From Rhizobium sp. (GTDB lineage Bacteria; Pseudomonadota; Alphaproteobacteria; Rhizobiales; Rhizobiaceae): a stretch of 64,000 nt of DNA. Below are positions 46,569 through 56,609 of this stretch, piece by piece. The DNA lies in NCBI GenBank assembly GCA_002796995.1, contig PEKW01000007.1:186001-250000 (forward strand). The letters run 5' to 3'. Both the position numbers and the translations under genes were made by a program. The notes under the pieces are model-generated. The model did no database searches. It saw only the letters and a list, made by a program, of their open reading frames with translations, and was not told the origin of the DNA. Numbering within the stretch: position 1 is the first letter of the stretch; the number at the start of each line of letters is the position of its first letter.

Positions 46569-47527
46569 GCGCTTTCTCCTTCGGCGAGGAAACAGGCAAC
46601 CGAGCGGCCGGCCTCGATCACGCTTGGCGGACTTGCGCTGCGGCAGACGTCGATCGCCAGCGGACAGCGCGGATTGAAGCGGCAACCGGCCGGCATGGCG
46701 CTTGCCGGCGGTACCATGCCGGGGATGCCGGCCAGACTGCGCGGCGCCATACCAGGCTGCGGGATGCAGCCGATCAGCGCGCGGGTATAGGGATGGCGGG
46801 GCGCATCGAAGATGGCGTTGACCTGGCCGTATTCGACGACCTTGCCGCAATACATGACCGCCACCTCGTCGCAGGTCTGGGCGACGACGCCCATGTCGTG
46901 GGTGATGAGGATGAGGCCCAGACCCTTTTCCTGAACCAGCTCCGAGAGCAGCGCGATGATCTGCGCCTGGACGGTGACGTCCAGCGCCGTGGTCGGCTCG
47001 TCGGCGATCAGCAGATCCGGATCGCCGGCCAGCGCCATGGCAATGACGATGCGCTGGCGAAGCCCGCCGGACAGCTGGTGCGGGAAAAGGTCGTAGGTCA
47101 TTTCCGGCGAGGGAATGCGCATGCGCGCCATCAGGCCGATGGTCTTTTCCTTTGCCGCCTTGCGGTCGAGTTTCAGATGCAGTTCGGCGACCTGGTCGAT
47201 CTGGCGGCCGACGCGCATCACCGGATCGAGCGATGTCATCGGGTTCTGGGTGATGAGGGCGATCCGCCCGCCGCGCAGGTTGCGGTAGTCCCTTTCGCTG
47301 ATCGTCGTCAGGTCTGTCCCGTCGAAGACGACGCGGCCAGAGGTGATGCGCCCGCCCATCAGCGGCAGAAGCCCCATGACGCTCATGGCGGTCATCGACT
47401 TGCCGGAACCGGATTCGCCGACCAGGCCGAGGATGCGGCCGCGATCGACGGCGATATCGACGCCTGCCAGCGGTTCGAGCGGGCCGAAGCCGATATGCAG
47501 CTGCTCGACTTTGAGAAGGGGCGCCAT
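46565..47527 (-). CDS. Oligopeptide ABC transporter ATPase, DppD/OppD type
   Basis: ATPase of 320 aa: Walker [10 protein letters not shown], signature LSGGLRQR, Walker [12 protein letters not shown], and the cysteine-bearing C-terminal segment [17 protein letters not shown] 47527 overlaps the preceding permease stop by one base. The frame runs open to 48010 but that part is a permease shadow. Confidence 0.93.
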   Translation of the reverse strand: MAPLLKVEQLHIGFGPLEPLAGVDIAVDRGRILGLVGESGSGKSMTAMSVMGLLPLMGGRITSGRVVFDGTDLTTISERDYRNLRGGRIALITQNPMTSLDPVMRVGRQIDQVAELHLKLDRKAAKEKTIGLMARMRIPSPEMTYDLFPHQLSGGLRQRIVIAMALAGDPDLLIADEPTTALDVTVQAQIIALLSELVQEKGLGLILITHDMGVVAQTCDEVAVMYCGKVVEYGQVNAIFDAPRHPYTRALIGCIPQPGMAPRSLAGIPGMVPPASAMPAGCRFNPRCPLAIDVCRSASPPSVIEAGRSVACFLAEGESA

Positions 47528-48390
47528 CAGCTTCTCATCCTCGCCTTGACGTCGAGGGATTTCAGTACGCCCTGCCCGAACAGATTGATGAAGATCACCG
47601 AAGCGGCGACGAAGATGCCGGGCCACAGGATGACCCAGGGCGCGTTGAAGAGCTGGGCGGAACCCGTGCTCATCATGCCGCCCCAGCTCGGCACCGGCGG
47701 CTGGGCGCCCATGCCGAAGAAGCCGAGCGTCGCCTCGAGCAGGATGGCGTTGCCGGTCGACAACATGGCGACGACGACGACGGGAGCGATCGCATTGGGC
47801 AGCAGCCGGCGCATCATGATGTGCAGCGGGCCGGCGCCCATGCTGCGGCTCGCCTCGACGAAGGTCTGGCGCTTCAGCGTGATGATCTGGGTGCGGGTCA
47901 GGCGGGTGAACTGGGCGAGATAGGCAATCGCGATGGCAAGCACCGTGCTGCCCGAGCCTGGGCCTAGGATCGCGACGATCAGCAGCGCCAGCAGGATTTC
48001 CGGGAAGCACCAGGTGAGGTCGACGGCCGACATCATCAGGCGGTCGAAGCGTCCGCCGAGATAGCCGCAGACGGAGCCGATCAGGATGCCGCCGAGCAGC
48101 GACAGGGTGATCGACACGACGGAAACGCTGAGCGAGGTGCGTGCGCCATAGATCACGCGGGAGAGAATGTCGCGGCCGAATTCGTCCGTGCCGAACCAGT
48201 GCAGGGCGGAGGGCGCCTGGTTGGCGATCGACAGGTTCTGCGCGTCATAGGCATAGGGAGACAGCCAGGGGGCGCCGATCGCAGCGATGGCCAGGGCCGC
48301 AAGCGCGATGCCGGAGAAGGCAGCGCCGGGCGTGGGGGCGAGTGCCGCGAGGCGCGACAGGAAGGAGGCCTGACGGGTGTGCGAGGTCAT
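47527..48390 (-). CDS. Oligopeptide ABC transporter permease, DppC type
   Basis: Inner-membrane permease of 287 aa with about six membrane segments. N-terminal HWFGTDEFGRDILSRVIYGA and the EAA loop FVEASRSMGAGPLHIMMRRL are diagnostic for DppC/OppC. Overlaps the DppB-type gene by ATGA. Confidence 0.93.
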   Translation of the reverse strand: MTSHTRQASFLSRLAALAPTPGAAFSGIALAALAIAAIGAPWLSPYAYDAQNLSIANQAPSALHWFGTDEFGRDILSRVIYGARTSLSVSVVSITLSLLGGILIGSVCGYLGGRFDRLMMSAVDLTWCFPEILLALLIVAILGPGSGSTVLAIAIAYLAQFTRLTRTQIITLKRQTFVEASRSMGAGPLHIMMRRLLPNAIAPVVVVAMLSTGNAILLEATLGFFGMGAQPPVPSWGGMMSTGSAQLFNAPWVILWPGIFVAASVIFINLFGQGVLKSLDVKARMRS

Positions 48391-49316
48391 GCCGCGGCTT
48401 CCTCCCGCTGGCGCGGGTCCATGGCGGCCTGCAGCAGGTCTCCCAGCAGCGTGCCGAGCATCACGGCCATGGCGAGGAACAGCAGACAGCCCTGGATCAG
48501 GGGATAGTCGCGCTGGCCGAGCGCACGGATCAGCAGCGAGCCGAGACCGGGCCGGGCGAAGACATATTCCACCGTCACCGAGCCGCCGACGATCAGGCCG
48601 ATGCGCAGGCTGAGGATGGTGACGACCGGGATCAGCGCATGGCGCAGCACATGAGCGATCTGGATGCGGAAACGCGACAGGCCCTTGGCGTGCAGCAGCA
48701 TGACGAAATCCTCGCGCGCCGTCTCGATCATGGCGACGCGGGTCACCTGGGCGACGAGCGCCATGCCGCCGAGGCCGACGGTCAAAACCGGAAGGATGAG
48801 GGAGGTCCAGTGGCGGGCGCCGGAGACCGGAACCCAGCCGAGCTGGACGGCAAACAGCATGATCATCAGCAGGCCAAGCCAGAAGGTCGGCACGGTGGAC
48901 CCGAGCAGCGACAGCCCCATCAGGGAATGGTCGACGAAGCGGTCGCGATAGGTGGCGGCGAGCGCGCCGGCGAGAATGCCGAACACGGCGGAGAACGCCA
49001 ACGCCCAGGTTCCGAGCGCGAGGCTCGGAGCCAGATTGGCGAGGATGAGGTCGGCCACGGGGCGGCGCATGACGATCGCCGTCCCGAGGTCACCCTGGGC
49101 GACATTGCCGAGCCAGGTGAGATATTGCTCGACAATGCTCCGGTCCAACCCGTAGCGGGCGATGATCGCCGCCCGCTGATCGGGTGAGGAGCCGGTCCTG
49201 ATCAGATTGTCCACCGGATCACCCGGCACGAGATGGACGATCAGGAAGACCACGCCGGAGACGACGAAGAAGACCGGTATCATCGCAAGGAGACGCCTGA
49301 GCGCATAACCCATCAT
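48387..49316 (-). CDS. Oligopeptide ABC transporter permease, DppB type
   Basis: Inner-membrane permease of 309 aa; opens with MMGYALRRLLAMIPVFFVVS and shows HLVPGDPVDNLI and the EAA loop FVMLLHAKGLSRFRIQIAHV. Forms the channel with the DppC-type protein. Adjacent ATG codons at 49316 and 49313 are both possible. Confidence 0.93.
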   Translation of the reverse strand: MMGYALRRLLAMIPVFFVVSGVVFLIVHLVPGDPVDNLIRTGSSPDQRAAIIARYGLDRSIVEQYLTWLGNVAQGDLGTAIVMRRPVADLILANLAPSLALGTWALAFSAVFGILAGALAATYRDRFVDHSLMGLSLLGSTVPTFWLGLLMIMLFAVQLGWVPVSGARHWTSLILPVLTVGLGGMALVAQVTRVAMIETAREDFVMLLHAKGLSRFRIQIAHVLRHALIPVVTILSLRIGLIVGGSVTVEYVFARPGLGSLLIRALGQRDYPLIQGCLLFLAMAVMLGTLLGDLLQAAMDPRQREEAAA

Positions 49317-49335
49317 ATCCGTCGTCCCCGAACCA

Positions 49336-50922
49336 TCATTCCTTGACGTCGATGTCGAGGACGGTCTGTGCGGAGAACTGCGGGCCGTTGATCTTGGCCG
49401 GCACGCTCAGCCGCTCCTTGTTGAAGACGACCGTCTGGACCGGTTCATAGATCGGTGCGAAGGGAACCTGGCTCAGCACATATTCATGATAGGTGATGAA
49501 GTTGGCGACGCGCTCTTCCGGGGTCTTCGACGCCGTCAGGGCTTTGACGCGCAGCTCCTCAGCCTTCGGGTCCTTCCACATCGAAACGTTCGGATAGCCC
49601 AGACGCTCGCCGGAGAAGAACCAGTCGAGGATGTCGGCATTGTTCCAGCCATAGCTGCGCACCGCGAGCTGCTGGGTGCCCTTCTTGTATTCGGCGCGGA
49701 TCGAGCTGGTGTCGAAGACGGTGATTTCGGCGTTGATGCCGACGGCCTTCAGCTGCGCCTGGATGACTTCGGAAAGCCGCTTGAACTCGGTGTCGCTCTG
49801 GGTCCAGAGCGTGACCGTCAGCGGCTTGCCGTCCTTCGAACGGGTGCCGTCGGGACCGGCCTTCCAGCCGGCTTCCTCGAGCAGGGCCTTTGCCTGTTCG
49901 GGGTCGTAGGAAATGTCGAACTTGGGGTCGACCTTGGATTCCGGCAGCGAGGCGATCAGGAAGTTGTGGGCTGCAAGTCCCCTGCCGCCGAACAGCTTGT
50001 CGAGGATTTCCTGCTGGTTGACAGCCAGCGCGGTGGCCTTGCGGACCTTGAGGTCGGTGAAAGGCTCGACCGTCGTGTTGATCGGCATGTAGAAGGTGCC
50101 GAAGCCGGGCATGCTCTGCACGGTGGCGTTTTCGAGCGTCGCATATTGCGGCAGGATATCGCTTGGAACGTCGAGCACGGCGTCGACGCCGCCGGTCTTC
50201 AGCTCGAGGAAGCTGGTCGAGGAATCGGCGATTTCACGCAGCGTCAGGCGGTCGATCTTAGCCGGCCCCTTGTTTTTCGACGCGGCGCTGCCCCAGGTGT
50301 AGTCCTCGTTGCGCACGAGCACGGATTCGACGCCGGTGGTGAAGCTTTCGAGCTTGTAGGGGCCGGTGCCGACGGCAACCGTCACACCGTAATTGGTGCC
50401 CTCGGCATCAAAGGCCTTGGGGCTCGGAACGCCCATGAAGGCGCTCGACAGGTTGTAGAGCAGGTTGGCGTCCGGGTGCTTCATGATGAAACGCACGGTC
50501 AGGTCGTCGACCACTTCCACCTTGTCGATGCCGCCGACGAGATATTCGTTCTCGGTGCCGGCGAATTTCGGGATCCACCATTCGATGGTCTTGGCGTTGA
50601 AGGGCTCTCCGTCGTGGAACTTGACGCCTTCCTTGAGGTGGAAGGTCCAGCTCATACCGTCGGGCGAGGTTTCCCAGCTGGTCGCCAGGTGCGGATAGTA
50701 GCCCTGGTCGGCGCCCTGGACGACGAGCCGGTCGTAGATCAGCGCGTCGGCGAGCGTCATCAGCGTGCCGCGGATCGGATCGTGATTGGCCGCACCGGCT
50801 TCCGACGACGGCAGCACGAAGACGGCTTCCGCCGCCATGAGCGCCGATGCCGGCATGGTGCCGGCGCAGGCGAGTGTCAGCGCGATCATCGCACCTTTGA
50901 ATTCCCACTTCATCTTGGTCAT
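49336..50922 (-). CDS. Oligopeptide-type ABC transporter binding protein
   Basis: Family 5 solute-binding protein of 528 aa with a signal peptide (cleavage near SALMAAEA). Typical segments are WTFHLKEGVKFHDGEPFNAK and VRKATALAVNQQEILDKL. Ligand unknown (peptide, opine or amide). Unlike the other ABC operons here there is no hairpin between this gene and the permeases; the gap is only 19 bp. Confidence 0.9.
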   Translation of the reverse strand: MTKMKWEFKGAMIALTLACAGTMPASALMAAEAVFVLPSSEAGAANHDPIRGTLMTLADALIYDRLVVQGADQGYYPHLATSWETSPDGMSWTFHLKEGVKFHDGEPFNAKTIEWWIPKFAGTENEYLVGGIDKVEVVDDLTVRFIMKHPDANLLYNLSSAFMGVPSPKAFDAEGTNYGVTVAVGTGPYKLESFTTGVESVLVRNEDYTWGSAASKNKGPAKIDRLTLREIADSSTSFLELKTGGVDAVLDVPSDILPQYATLENATVQSMPGFGTFYMPINTTVEPFTDLKVRKATALAVNQQEILDKLFGGRGLAAHNFLIASLPESKVDPKFDISYDPEQAKALLEEAGWKAGPDGTRSKDGKPLTVTLWTQSDTEFKRLSEVIQAQLKAVGINAEITVFDTSSIRAEYKKGTQQLAVRSYGWNNADILDWFFSGERLGYPNVSMWKDPKAEELRVKALTASKTPEERVANFITYHEYVLSQVPFAPIYEPVQTVVFNKERLSVPAKINGPQFSAQTVLDIDVKE

Positions 50923-50975
50923 CGTCTGCGTTCCCCTTTTTTAGCTTTGCATGACGGGTGGAGGTTTAGGCCTTG

Positions 50976-51845
50976 TCAGTCTTCCGGGGTGCCTCCGGCA
51001 TAGCCCGTGAAGGTCTTGTAACAATTGAACATCTGGCCGAGCCGGTTCTCGACCTCTGCACCCAGCTGGCTGAAGACGCCGTTGATGGCGAGCTGCACGA
51101 GCGAGACGAGGGGGCTGAGCGAGTCCCAGAACTGGTTGAGCGCCGTCGGCACGGCGAAGACCTCGCTGGAGACGGAGGTCGCCCAGTCGCAATAGGTGTC
51201 GGTGAGGATGGTGACTGGAATGCCCCTGGCATGGGCCGCCTCGGCCAGAAGTTTGCTTTGGCGCGAATAGCGGCGGGTATCGATCACCACGAGCATGATG
51301 CCGGTCGGATCCGTCAGCAGCACGTCGACGAAATTGCCGGCAGCCACGTCGACGACATGGACCTCGTCGCGCAGATACTGGAGCTGGTGAGCGAGCACGG
51401 ATGCAACGCCGCGCTCGGTCTGGAAGCCGGCGCAGTAGACCTTGCGCGCCGTGCTGAGCCGCGTGACGAAGCGGTCGAATTCCTGCGTCTGGGCCAGTTC
51501 ATAGACCCGGACGAGCGCGCCGATCTCCATTTCGAGGCCGGCAGCCAGCTGGTCGTTGCCGGAACGGGCACGGGCGGCGAAATCCTTCAGCCGGTCGCCG
51601 ACCAGCCAGGGGCTGTCGCCGAAGTCATCCTTCAGGTCGGCCTTCAGTTCCTTGAAATGATTGTAGCCCAGCGAGCGGCAGAAGCGTCCGACCGTCATCT
51701 CGCCGACGCCGACCTTGGCGGCGATACTGGCGGCCGTCTCGAAAGGCAATTCGCTCAGGTTCGACAGCATATAGGTGGCGATCGCACGGCCTGCGGCCGT
51801 CGAATTCTCCATGCTCTCGAGCAATCTTTCCTTGACCGTCGCCAT
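50976..51845 (-). CDS. RpiR-family transcriptional regulator
   Basis: 289-aa regulator with an N-terminal RpiR helix-turn-helix (about 1-80: VGVGEMTVGRFCRSLGYNHF) and a C-terminal SIS domain that would sense a phosphorylated or amino-sugar-like ligand. It is the first gene of the dpp-M81-oxidase series, 53 bp upstream of the binding protein, and probably controls it. A palindrome lies just upstream of its own start. Confidence 0.88.
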   Translation of the reverse strand: MATVKERLLESMENSTAAGRAIATYMLSNLSELPFETAASIAAKVGVGEMTVGRFCRSLGYNHFKELKADLKDDFGDSPWLVGDRLKDFAARARSGNDQLAAGLEMEIGALVRVYELAQTQEFDRFVTRLSTARKVYCAGFQTERGVASVLAHQLQYLRDEVHVVDVAAGNFVDVLLTDPTGIMLVVIDTRRYSRQSKLLAEAAHARGIPVTILTDTYCDWATSVSSEVFAVPTALNQFWDSLSPLVSLVQLAINGVFSQLGAEVENRLGQMFNCYKTFTGYAGGTPED

Positions 51846-52226
51846 TCCGTTCCCACATCGAAAATGTTATTTTTATATCTCGATTGGCCTACGGTATATT
51901 TTAATACCATCGCGTCAAGAGCCCTTAAGAAAAAGTTGCGACTAACCGTCCGGACCGCGGAACGGCATATGCCATGCCACAGTGGGCGCACTCCTCCCGT
52001 GGAGAAATGCGCTCACACGAGACTTCGGAATGTTTCGCGAGCATGGTCGAGGACGGCAGAGTCGGGGCCGCGCGGTCGGAGGCAGATGCCGCGCTCAAGC
52101 GGACGCGTCCGGCAACCGGACTATAATTAGCCGGCTACCACGAAGGGGATTCGAAGAGATCTCGGACCGTCCTTCGCGATAGCGACGGACGGCAAGACGG
52201 TCCCGGACGGAAGCCCGGGCTGCCTT
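51846..52226. other. Intergenic region between rpiR and fadJ-like genes
   Basis: About 380 bp without a credible gene. The left part (51850-51940) is AT-rich and holds the rpiR promoter and a palindrome at 51893. Near 51982-52012 lies a hairpin with arms GGGCGCA/TGCGCTC enclosing CTCCTCCC. The right part (52190-52230) contains GC-rich inverted repeats that may end the fadJ-like transcript. Neither other reading frame continues the fadJ-like protein here. Confidence 0.5.
51893..51908. promoter_or_regulatory. Candidate RpiR operator
   Basis: Inverted repeat GGTAT-N6-ATACC in an AT-rich stretch 47 bp upstream of the rpiR start codon, a likely autoregulatory or operon-controlling site. Confidence 0.4.
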
Positions 52227-54173
52227 TCAGGTCGAGGTCGGCCGAGTGCTGAACATCGGGCCGCCGCGCCAGCGGGGGAAACCGTAGCCGTGGATTTCTA
52301 CGAGGTCGATGTCGGAGGCCTTTTCGGCGATGCCCTCCGCCAGAATGGCTTCGCCTTCGCGGGCCATCGCTCCGACCAGACGATCGGCGATCGCCTCGGC
52401 ATCCAGTGCCGGGCCGGGCTCGATCAGGGCGCCGAGAAGGCGGGTGACCTCCTCCGAGGGATGCGGCCGGCGATCGCCGGGCTTGTAGTCATACCAGCCG
52501 CCGCCTGTCTTCTGACCCTTGCGTCCGGCCCGCACCAAGATGTCGCCGAGCGTTTCCGGCACATCCTGGCCCGCCGCCCGCGCGCCCTCACGTTGCAGGA
52601 AGGCGATGTCGAGGCCGCCGAGGTCCTGCGCCTCGAAGGGCCCCATGGCAAAGCCGTAACCACGCATGGCCGCATCGACGGCGGCAATCGCCACACCCTG
52701 CCGGACCAGCGCTTCCGCCTCGGCGCGATAGCGCTTGAGGATGCGGTTGCCGATGAAGCCTTCGCAGATGCCGGCGCGCACCGGCACCTTGCCAAGCATT
52801 CGCCCGAGCGCAAAACCGGTGGCGAGCGCCTGGTCGGCGGTCTGCGGCGTCGGCACGATCTCCAGCAGTTTCATGACATTGGCCGGGCTGAAGAAATGCA
52901 GGCCGATGAACCGGGCCGGATTGGGCAGGCCCTCGGCGATCGACCGCGGATCGAGATAGGAGGTGTTGGTCGCCAACACGGCGTCGGGGCGGCAGACGCG
53001 GCCGAGTTGCTCGAACACCTGACGCTTGACCGAAAGCTCCTCGAACACGGCCTCGATCACGAGGTCGGTATCGGCAAGGGCTGCATAGTCCGTCGAACCC
53101 GTCACGCCGGCAAGCCGCGCTTCGGCGGCCGCCTCGGTCAGGCGCCCGCGCTTGACGGCGCCGGCGAAGATGTCCCTGAGGTTGGCAATGCCACGCTCGA
53201 CGGCCGCATCGTCCCGCTCGATCAGGATGACCGGCAGGCCGGCATCGCGAAGCGCCGCGGCAATACCCGCCCCCATCGTGCCGCCGCCGATCACGGCGGC
53301 ATTGCGAAGTGGCAAGGCCTGCACGCCGGACAAGCCCGCCGGCCGGGGGGCCGCCCGCTCGGCGAAGAAGATGTGGCGGAGTGCCGCTGCCTGCTCGGAG
53401 GCGCGCAGTTCCAGGAAGGTGGCGCGCTCGAACTGCATCGCTGCAGCAAAGTCGGTTTCGGTTGCCCGGCGCAGACAGGCAAGGGCCCTGAGCGGAGCGA
53501 CCTCGCCCCTGGCCCGCTTGGCGATGGCCGCTTCGGTCTCCACCCAGAAGGCATCCGGCACCGTTGGCGCCGGGCGAAGCGATAGCGGCTGGGGAAGCGC
53601 ATGCGCAAGCGCGTCGCCTGCAAAGGCGACGGCGGCGGCGCGCAGGTCGCCCTCGACGATCCTGTCGATGAGGCCAAGCTCCAGTGCCCGCGGCGCACGC
53701 ACCGGCTTGCCCGTGGTCACCAGATCGACGGCCGCCTCGACGCCGGCGAGACGCAACGTGCGCACCGTTCCGCCGGCACCGGGAACGATCCCGAGCGTCA
53801 CCTCTGGCAGGCCAACCGAGGCATCCGCTGTCGCAAGCCGGAAACGGCAACCCAGAGCGACCTCGAAACCGCCCCCAAGGGCAGACCCGTGGATCGCCGC
53901 AATCCAGGGCTTGGCCGCCAGTTCAATGGCCGAGACGACATCGGGCAGATGGGGCGGCTGCGGCGGCTTGTCGAATTCGCTGACATCGGCGCCGGCGATG
54001 AAGGTGCGCCCGGCGCAGACGAGAACCACAGCCGAGACATCGGGATCGCCGTCAAGCTCGCTCACCGCATCAACGAGACCCTGGCGCACGGCCTGGCTCA
54101 ACGCGTTCACGGGCGGATTGTCGATCGTGACGACGGCGATGGTTCCCTGACGGGCGATGGTGACGACGGACAT
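52227..54173 (-). CDS. Enoyl-CoA hydratase/3-hydroxyacyl-CoA dehydrogenase fusion, C-terminally short
   Basis: FadJ/FadB-like bifunctional enzyme of 648 aa: N-terminal crotonase domain (about 1-200; HGSALGGGFEVALG and LPEVTLGIVPGAGGT with catalytic Glu), then a NAD-binding dehydrogenase (AAVIGGGTMGAGIAAALRDA; catalytic motif FIGLHFFSPANVMKLLEI) and two C-terminal helical domains. The protein stops directly after FPRWRGGPMF with STRPTST, where relatives continue for about 40-50 residues, so the 3' end looks truncated. In the paa block it could supply the PaaF hydratase and PaaH dehydrogenase steps, for which no separate genes are seen here. Ends the minus-strand operon that begins with paaN. 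Confidence 0.85.
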   Translation of the reverse strand: MSVVTIARQGTIAVVTIDNPPVNALSQAVRQGLVDAVSELDGDPDVSAVVLVCAGRTFIAGADVSEFDKPPQPPHLPDVVSAIELAAKPWIAAIHGSALGGGFEVALGCRFRLATADASVGLPEVTLGIVPGAGGTVRTLRLAGVEAAVDLVTTGKPVRAPRALELGLIDRIVEGDLRAAAVAFAGDALAHALPQPLSLRPAPTVPDAFWVETEAAIAKRARGEVAPLRALACLRRATETDFAAAMQFERATFLELRASEQAAALRHIFFAERAAPRPAGLSGVQALPLRNAAVIGGGTMGAGIAAALRDAGLPVILIERDDAAVERGIANLRDIFAGAVKRGRLTEAAAEARLAGVTGSTDYAALADTDLVIEAVFEELSVKRQVFEQLGRVCRPDAVLATNTSYLDPRSIAEGLPNPARFIGLHFFSPANVMKLLEIVPTPQTADQALATGFALGRMLGKVPVRAGICEGFIGNRILKRYRAEAEALVRQGVAIAAVDAAMRGYGFAMGPFEAQDLGGLDIAFLQREGARAAGQDVPETLGDILVRAGRKGQKTGGGWYDYKPGDRRPHPSEEVTRLLGALIEPGPALDAEAIADRLVGAMAREGEAILAEGIAEKASDIDLVEIHGYGFPRWRGGPMFSTRPTST

Positions 54174-54179
54174 GAGTGA

Positions 54180-54881
54180 TCAGATTCCCAGATAGGCTTC
54201 TCGAATGCGGGGATCGGCCAGCAATTCGCCGGCCGGTCCTTCCATGGTGATCTTGCCGGTTTCCATGACGTAGCCGCGGTCGGCCACCGACAGCGCACCG
54301 AAGGCGTTCTGCTCGACCAGGAGCACGGTGACCTTGAGATCGCGCATGCTCTTCACCACGTCGAAGATCTGCTGGACGAGAATGGGCGCCAGCCCCATCG
54401 AGGGCTCGTCGAGCAGCAGGCAGGAGGGCCGCCCCATCAGCGCGCGGGCGATTGCCAGCATCTGCTGCTGGCCGCCGGACAGGCCGCCGGCGGCGAGGTT
54501 GCGCTTTTCCTTGAGGATCGGGAACATCTGGAAGGCGTTTTCCATGTCCCGGTCGACCCGGTCGTCGGTGAAGAGGAAGGCGCCGAGGCGCAGGTTTTCC
54601 TCCACCGTCAGGTTGGTGAAGATCTGCCGGCCTTCGGGAGACTGGGCAAGGCCGCGTCTCAGCCGCTTGTAGGCGGGGGTGGTGGCCAGCGCCTCACCGC
54701 GGAAGATGATCTGCCCGGCACTGATCGGCTGCAGACCGGACAGGCAGCGCAGCAGCGTCGTCTTGCCGGCGCCATTGGCGCCGACGATGGTGACGATCTC
54801 GCCGGAATCGATGTGCAGGTCGATGCCGTGCAGCGCTTCGATGCGGCCATAGCGCGAGCGCAGGCCCTCAACTGTGAGCAT
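54180..54881 (-). CDS. livF: Branched-chain-type ABC transporter ATPase, LivF
   Basis: ATPase of 233 aa with [36 protein letters not shown] and the switch motif VEQN. ATG 54881 follows AGGAGGCGTCCC and overlaps livG by 14 bp; the 15-codon extension to 54926 lacks homology. Here probably serves aromatic acid uptake because it is embedded in paa genes. Confidence 0.9.
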   Translation of the reverse strand: MLTVEGLRSRYGRIEALHGIDLHIDSGEIVTIVGANGAGKTTLLRCLSGLQPISAGQIIFRGEALATTPAYKRLRRGLAQSPEGRQIFTNLTVEENLRLGAFLFTDDRVDRDMENAFQMFPILKEKRNLAAGGLSGGQQQMLAIARALMGRPSCLLLDEPSMGLAPILVQQIFDVVKSMRDLKVTVLLVEQNAFGALSVADRGYVMETGKITMEGPAGELLADPRIREAYLGI

Positions 54882-55653
54882 GGGACGCCTCCTGTGCCTG
54901 GGTTCCGAGATAGGCCGCGATGACATCCGGATTGCGGGCGACGGCAGCGGGGTCGCCCTCGGCGATCTTCACCCCATGATCGAGGACCACAATGTGGTTG
55001 GAGATGCGCATCACCATCTTCATGTCGTGCTCGACCAGAAGGATGGCGACGCCGGAAGCGGCCACCTCGGCGATCAGGTGATCGATCTCCTCGGTTTCGA
55101 CGGCGTTGCAGCCGGCGGCCGGCTCGTCGAGCAGCAGGACCTTGGTGTCGAGGGCGAGGGCACGGGCGATCTCCAGCCGCTTCAGCGCGCCGTAGGACAG
55201 ATTCCCGGCCTCGAGTTCGGCGGCATTGGCAAGGCCGACACGCGCCAGCAGTTCTCTTGCCCCGGCTTGCGCCTCCCTGGAGCGCCGGCGCGAGGCCGGA
55301 AGCCCGAGAAGGTCAGCGAAAACCGAGCCCTTTTCCCGCAGATGAAAGCCGGCAATGGCGTTTTCCAGCACCGTCATGTTCTGGAAGATCTGCAGGTTCT
55401 GGAAGGTCCGCGACATGCCGCGGCGCGCCAGAAGATGCGGAGAAAACCCGGTCACCTCCTCGCCGTTCAGCCTGACCTTGCCCGATTTCGGCATGTAGAC
55501 GCCCGAGATCATGTTGAATAGGGTGGTCTTGCCCGCCCCGTTCGGCCCGATGACCGAGACGATTTCCCCCGGATTGACGGAAAAGCTCACATCATCGACA
55601 GCGCGCAGGCCACCGAATGCGATTCCCAATCCCTCGACGCTGAGAAGGCTCAT
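54868..55653 (-). CDS. livG: Branched-chain-type ABC transporter ATPase, LivG
   Basis: ATPase of 261 aa: [12 protein letters not shown], the LivG-style signature [25 protein letters not shown] and VEHDMKMVM. Overlaps livM by ATGA. Pairs with LivF. Confidence 0.9.
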   Translation of the reverse strand: MSLLSVEGLGIAFGGLRAVDDVSFSVNPGEIVSVIGPNGAGKTTLFNMISGVYMPKSGKVRLNGEEVTGFSPHLLARRGMSRTFQNLQIFQNMTVLENAIAGFHLREKGSVFADLLGLPASRRRSREAQAGARELLARVGLANAAELEAGNLSYGALKRLEIARALALDTKVLLLDEPAAGCNAVETEEIDHLIAEVAASGVAILLVEHDMKMVMRISNHIVVLDHGVKIAEGDPAAVARNPDVIAAYLGTQAQEASHAHS

Positions 55654-56609
55654 GCTCCCCTCCCGGTAAATTGACGCAAGAGCGACGGCAACAGGCCTTC
55701 GCGCAGGAAGATCATGACCAGCATCATCACCAGCCCGAGCATGACCTGCTCGTATTCGGCAAACACGGTGAGCACCTGCGGCAAGAGGGTGAGGATGCCG
55801 GCGCCGAGGATCGCGCCCAGCACCGATCCGGCACCGCCCAGCACGGCCATGGTGACCAGCTCGATCGAATGCATGTAGCCCGCGACATCAGGCGTGATGA
55901 ACTTGTTCTGCAGGGCGAGCAGCGAACCGGAGACCGAGGCATAGACCGCCGAGATGACGAAGGCCTGCAGCTTCAGCCGGGGCACGTCGACACCGACCGT
56001 GCTGGCGGCAATCTCCGAACCATGCAGCGCGCGAAGCGCCCGGCCGGTCGGGCTGTCATAGAGGTTGAGCGCCAGCCAGGCACCGACCAGCAGGCAGAGC
56101 CCGCAGAAGAAGTACCAGAACTCCGGCGCCGAGAGCTTGAGCCCCAGCGCACCGAGCGCCTGGCGCAGGCCGAGATCGGCCACCGCGATGCCGTCCGGCC
56201 CGCCGGTCAGCCAGGCCTCGTTGGACAGCACCATGGAGACCAGGATGCCGAAGCCGAGCGATGCGACGGCAAGATAGTAGCCCTTGAGCCGCAGGATCGG
56301 CCGGCCGACCACATAGGCGATCGCAGCCGAAAGTGCCGCACCGAGGACAGCGGCAAAGGCCGGATGCAGGCCGAGATGCACGGGTGCCAGCGCCGAGGCA
56401 TAGGCACCGATACCGGCAAAGCCCGCATGGCCAAGGCTGATCTGTCCGGCAAAACCCGTCAGGATGACGATGCCGAGCACCGCCACGCCATTGACGAAGA
56501 GCAGCGATCCGACGCGGAAATAGAAGGCCGAGGGAAAGAAGAAGGGCGTGGCCGCGATCAGCAGCGCCAGCACCAGGAGCGTGGTCTGTTTTGTCGTGAG
56601 CCGCATCAT
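55650..56609 (-). CDS. livM: Branched-chain-type ABC transporter permease, LivM
   Basis: Permease of about 319 aa with 8-10 membrane segments; [19 protein letters not shown] and [20 protein letters not shown] are typical LivM features. ATG 56609 shares one base with the livH stop; a GTG at 56612 is a minor alternative. Confidence 0.92.
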   Translation of the reverse strand: MMRLTTKQTTLLVLALLIAATPFFFPSAFYFRVGSLLFVNGVAVLGIVILTGFAGQISLGHAGFAGIGAYASALAPVHLGLHPAFAAVLGAALSAAIAYVVGRPILRLKGYYLAVASLGFGILVSMVLSNEAWLTGGPDGIAVADLGLRQALGALGLKLSAPEFWYFFCGLCLLVGAWLALNLYDSPTGRALRALHGSEIAASTVGVDVPRLKLQAFVISAVYASVSGSLLALQNKFITPDVAGYMHSIELVTMAVLGGAGSVLGAILGAGILTLLPQVLTVFAEYEQVMLGLVMMLVMIFLREGLLPSLLRQFTGRGA

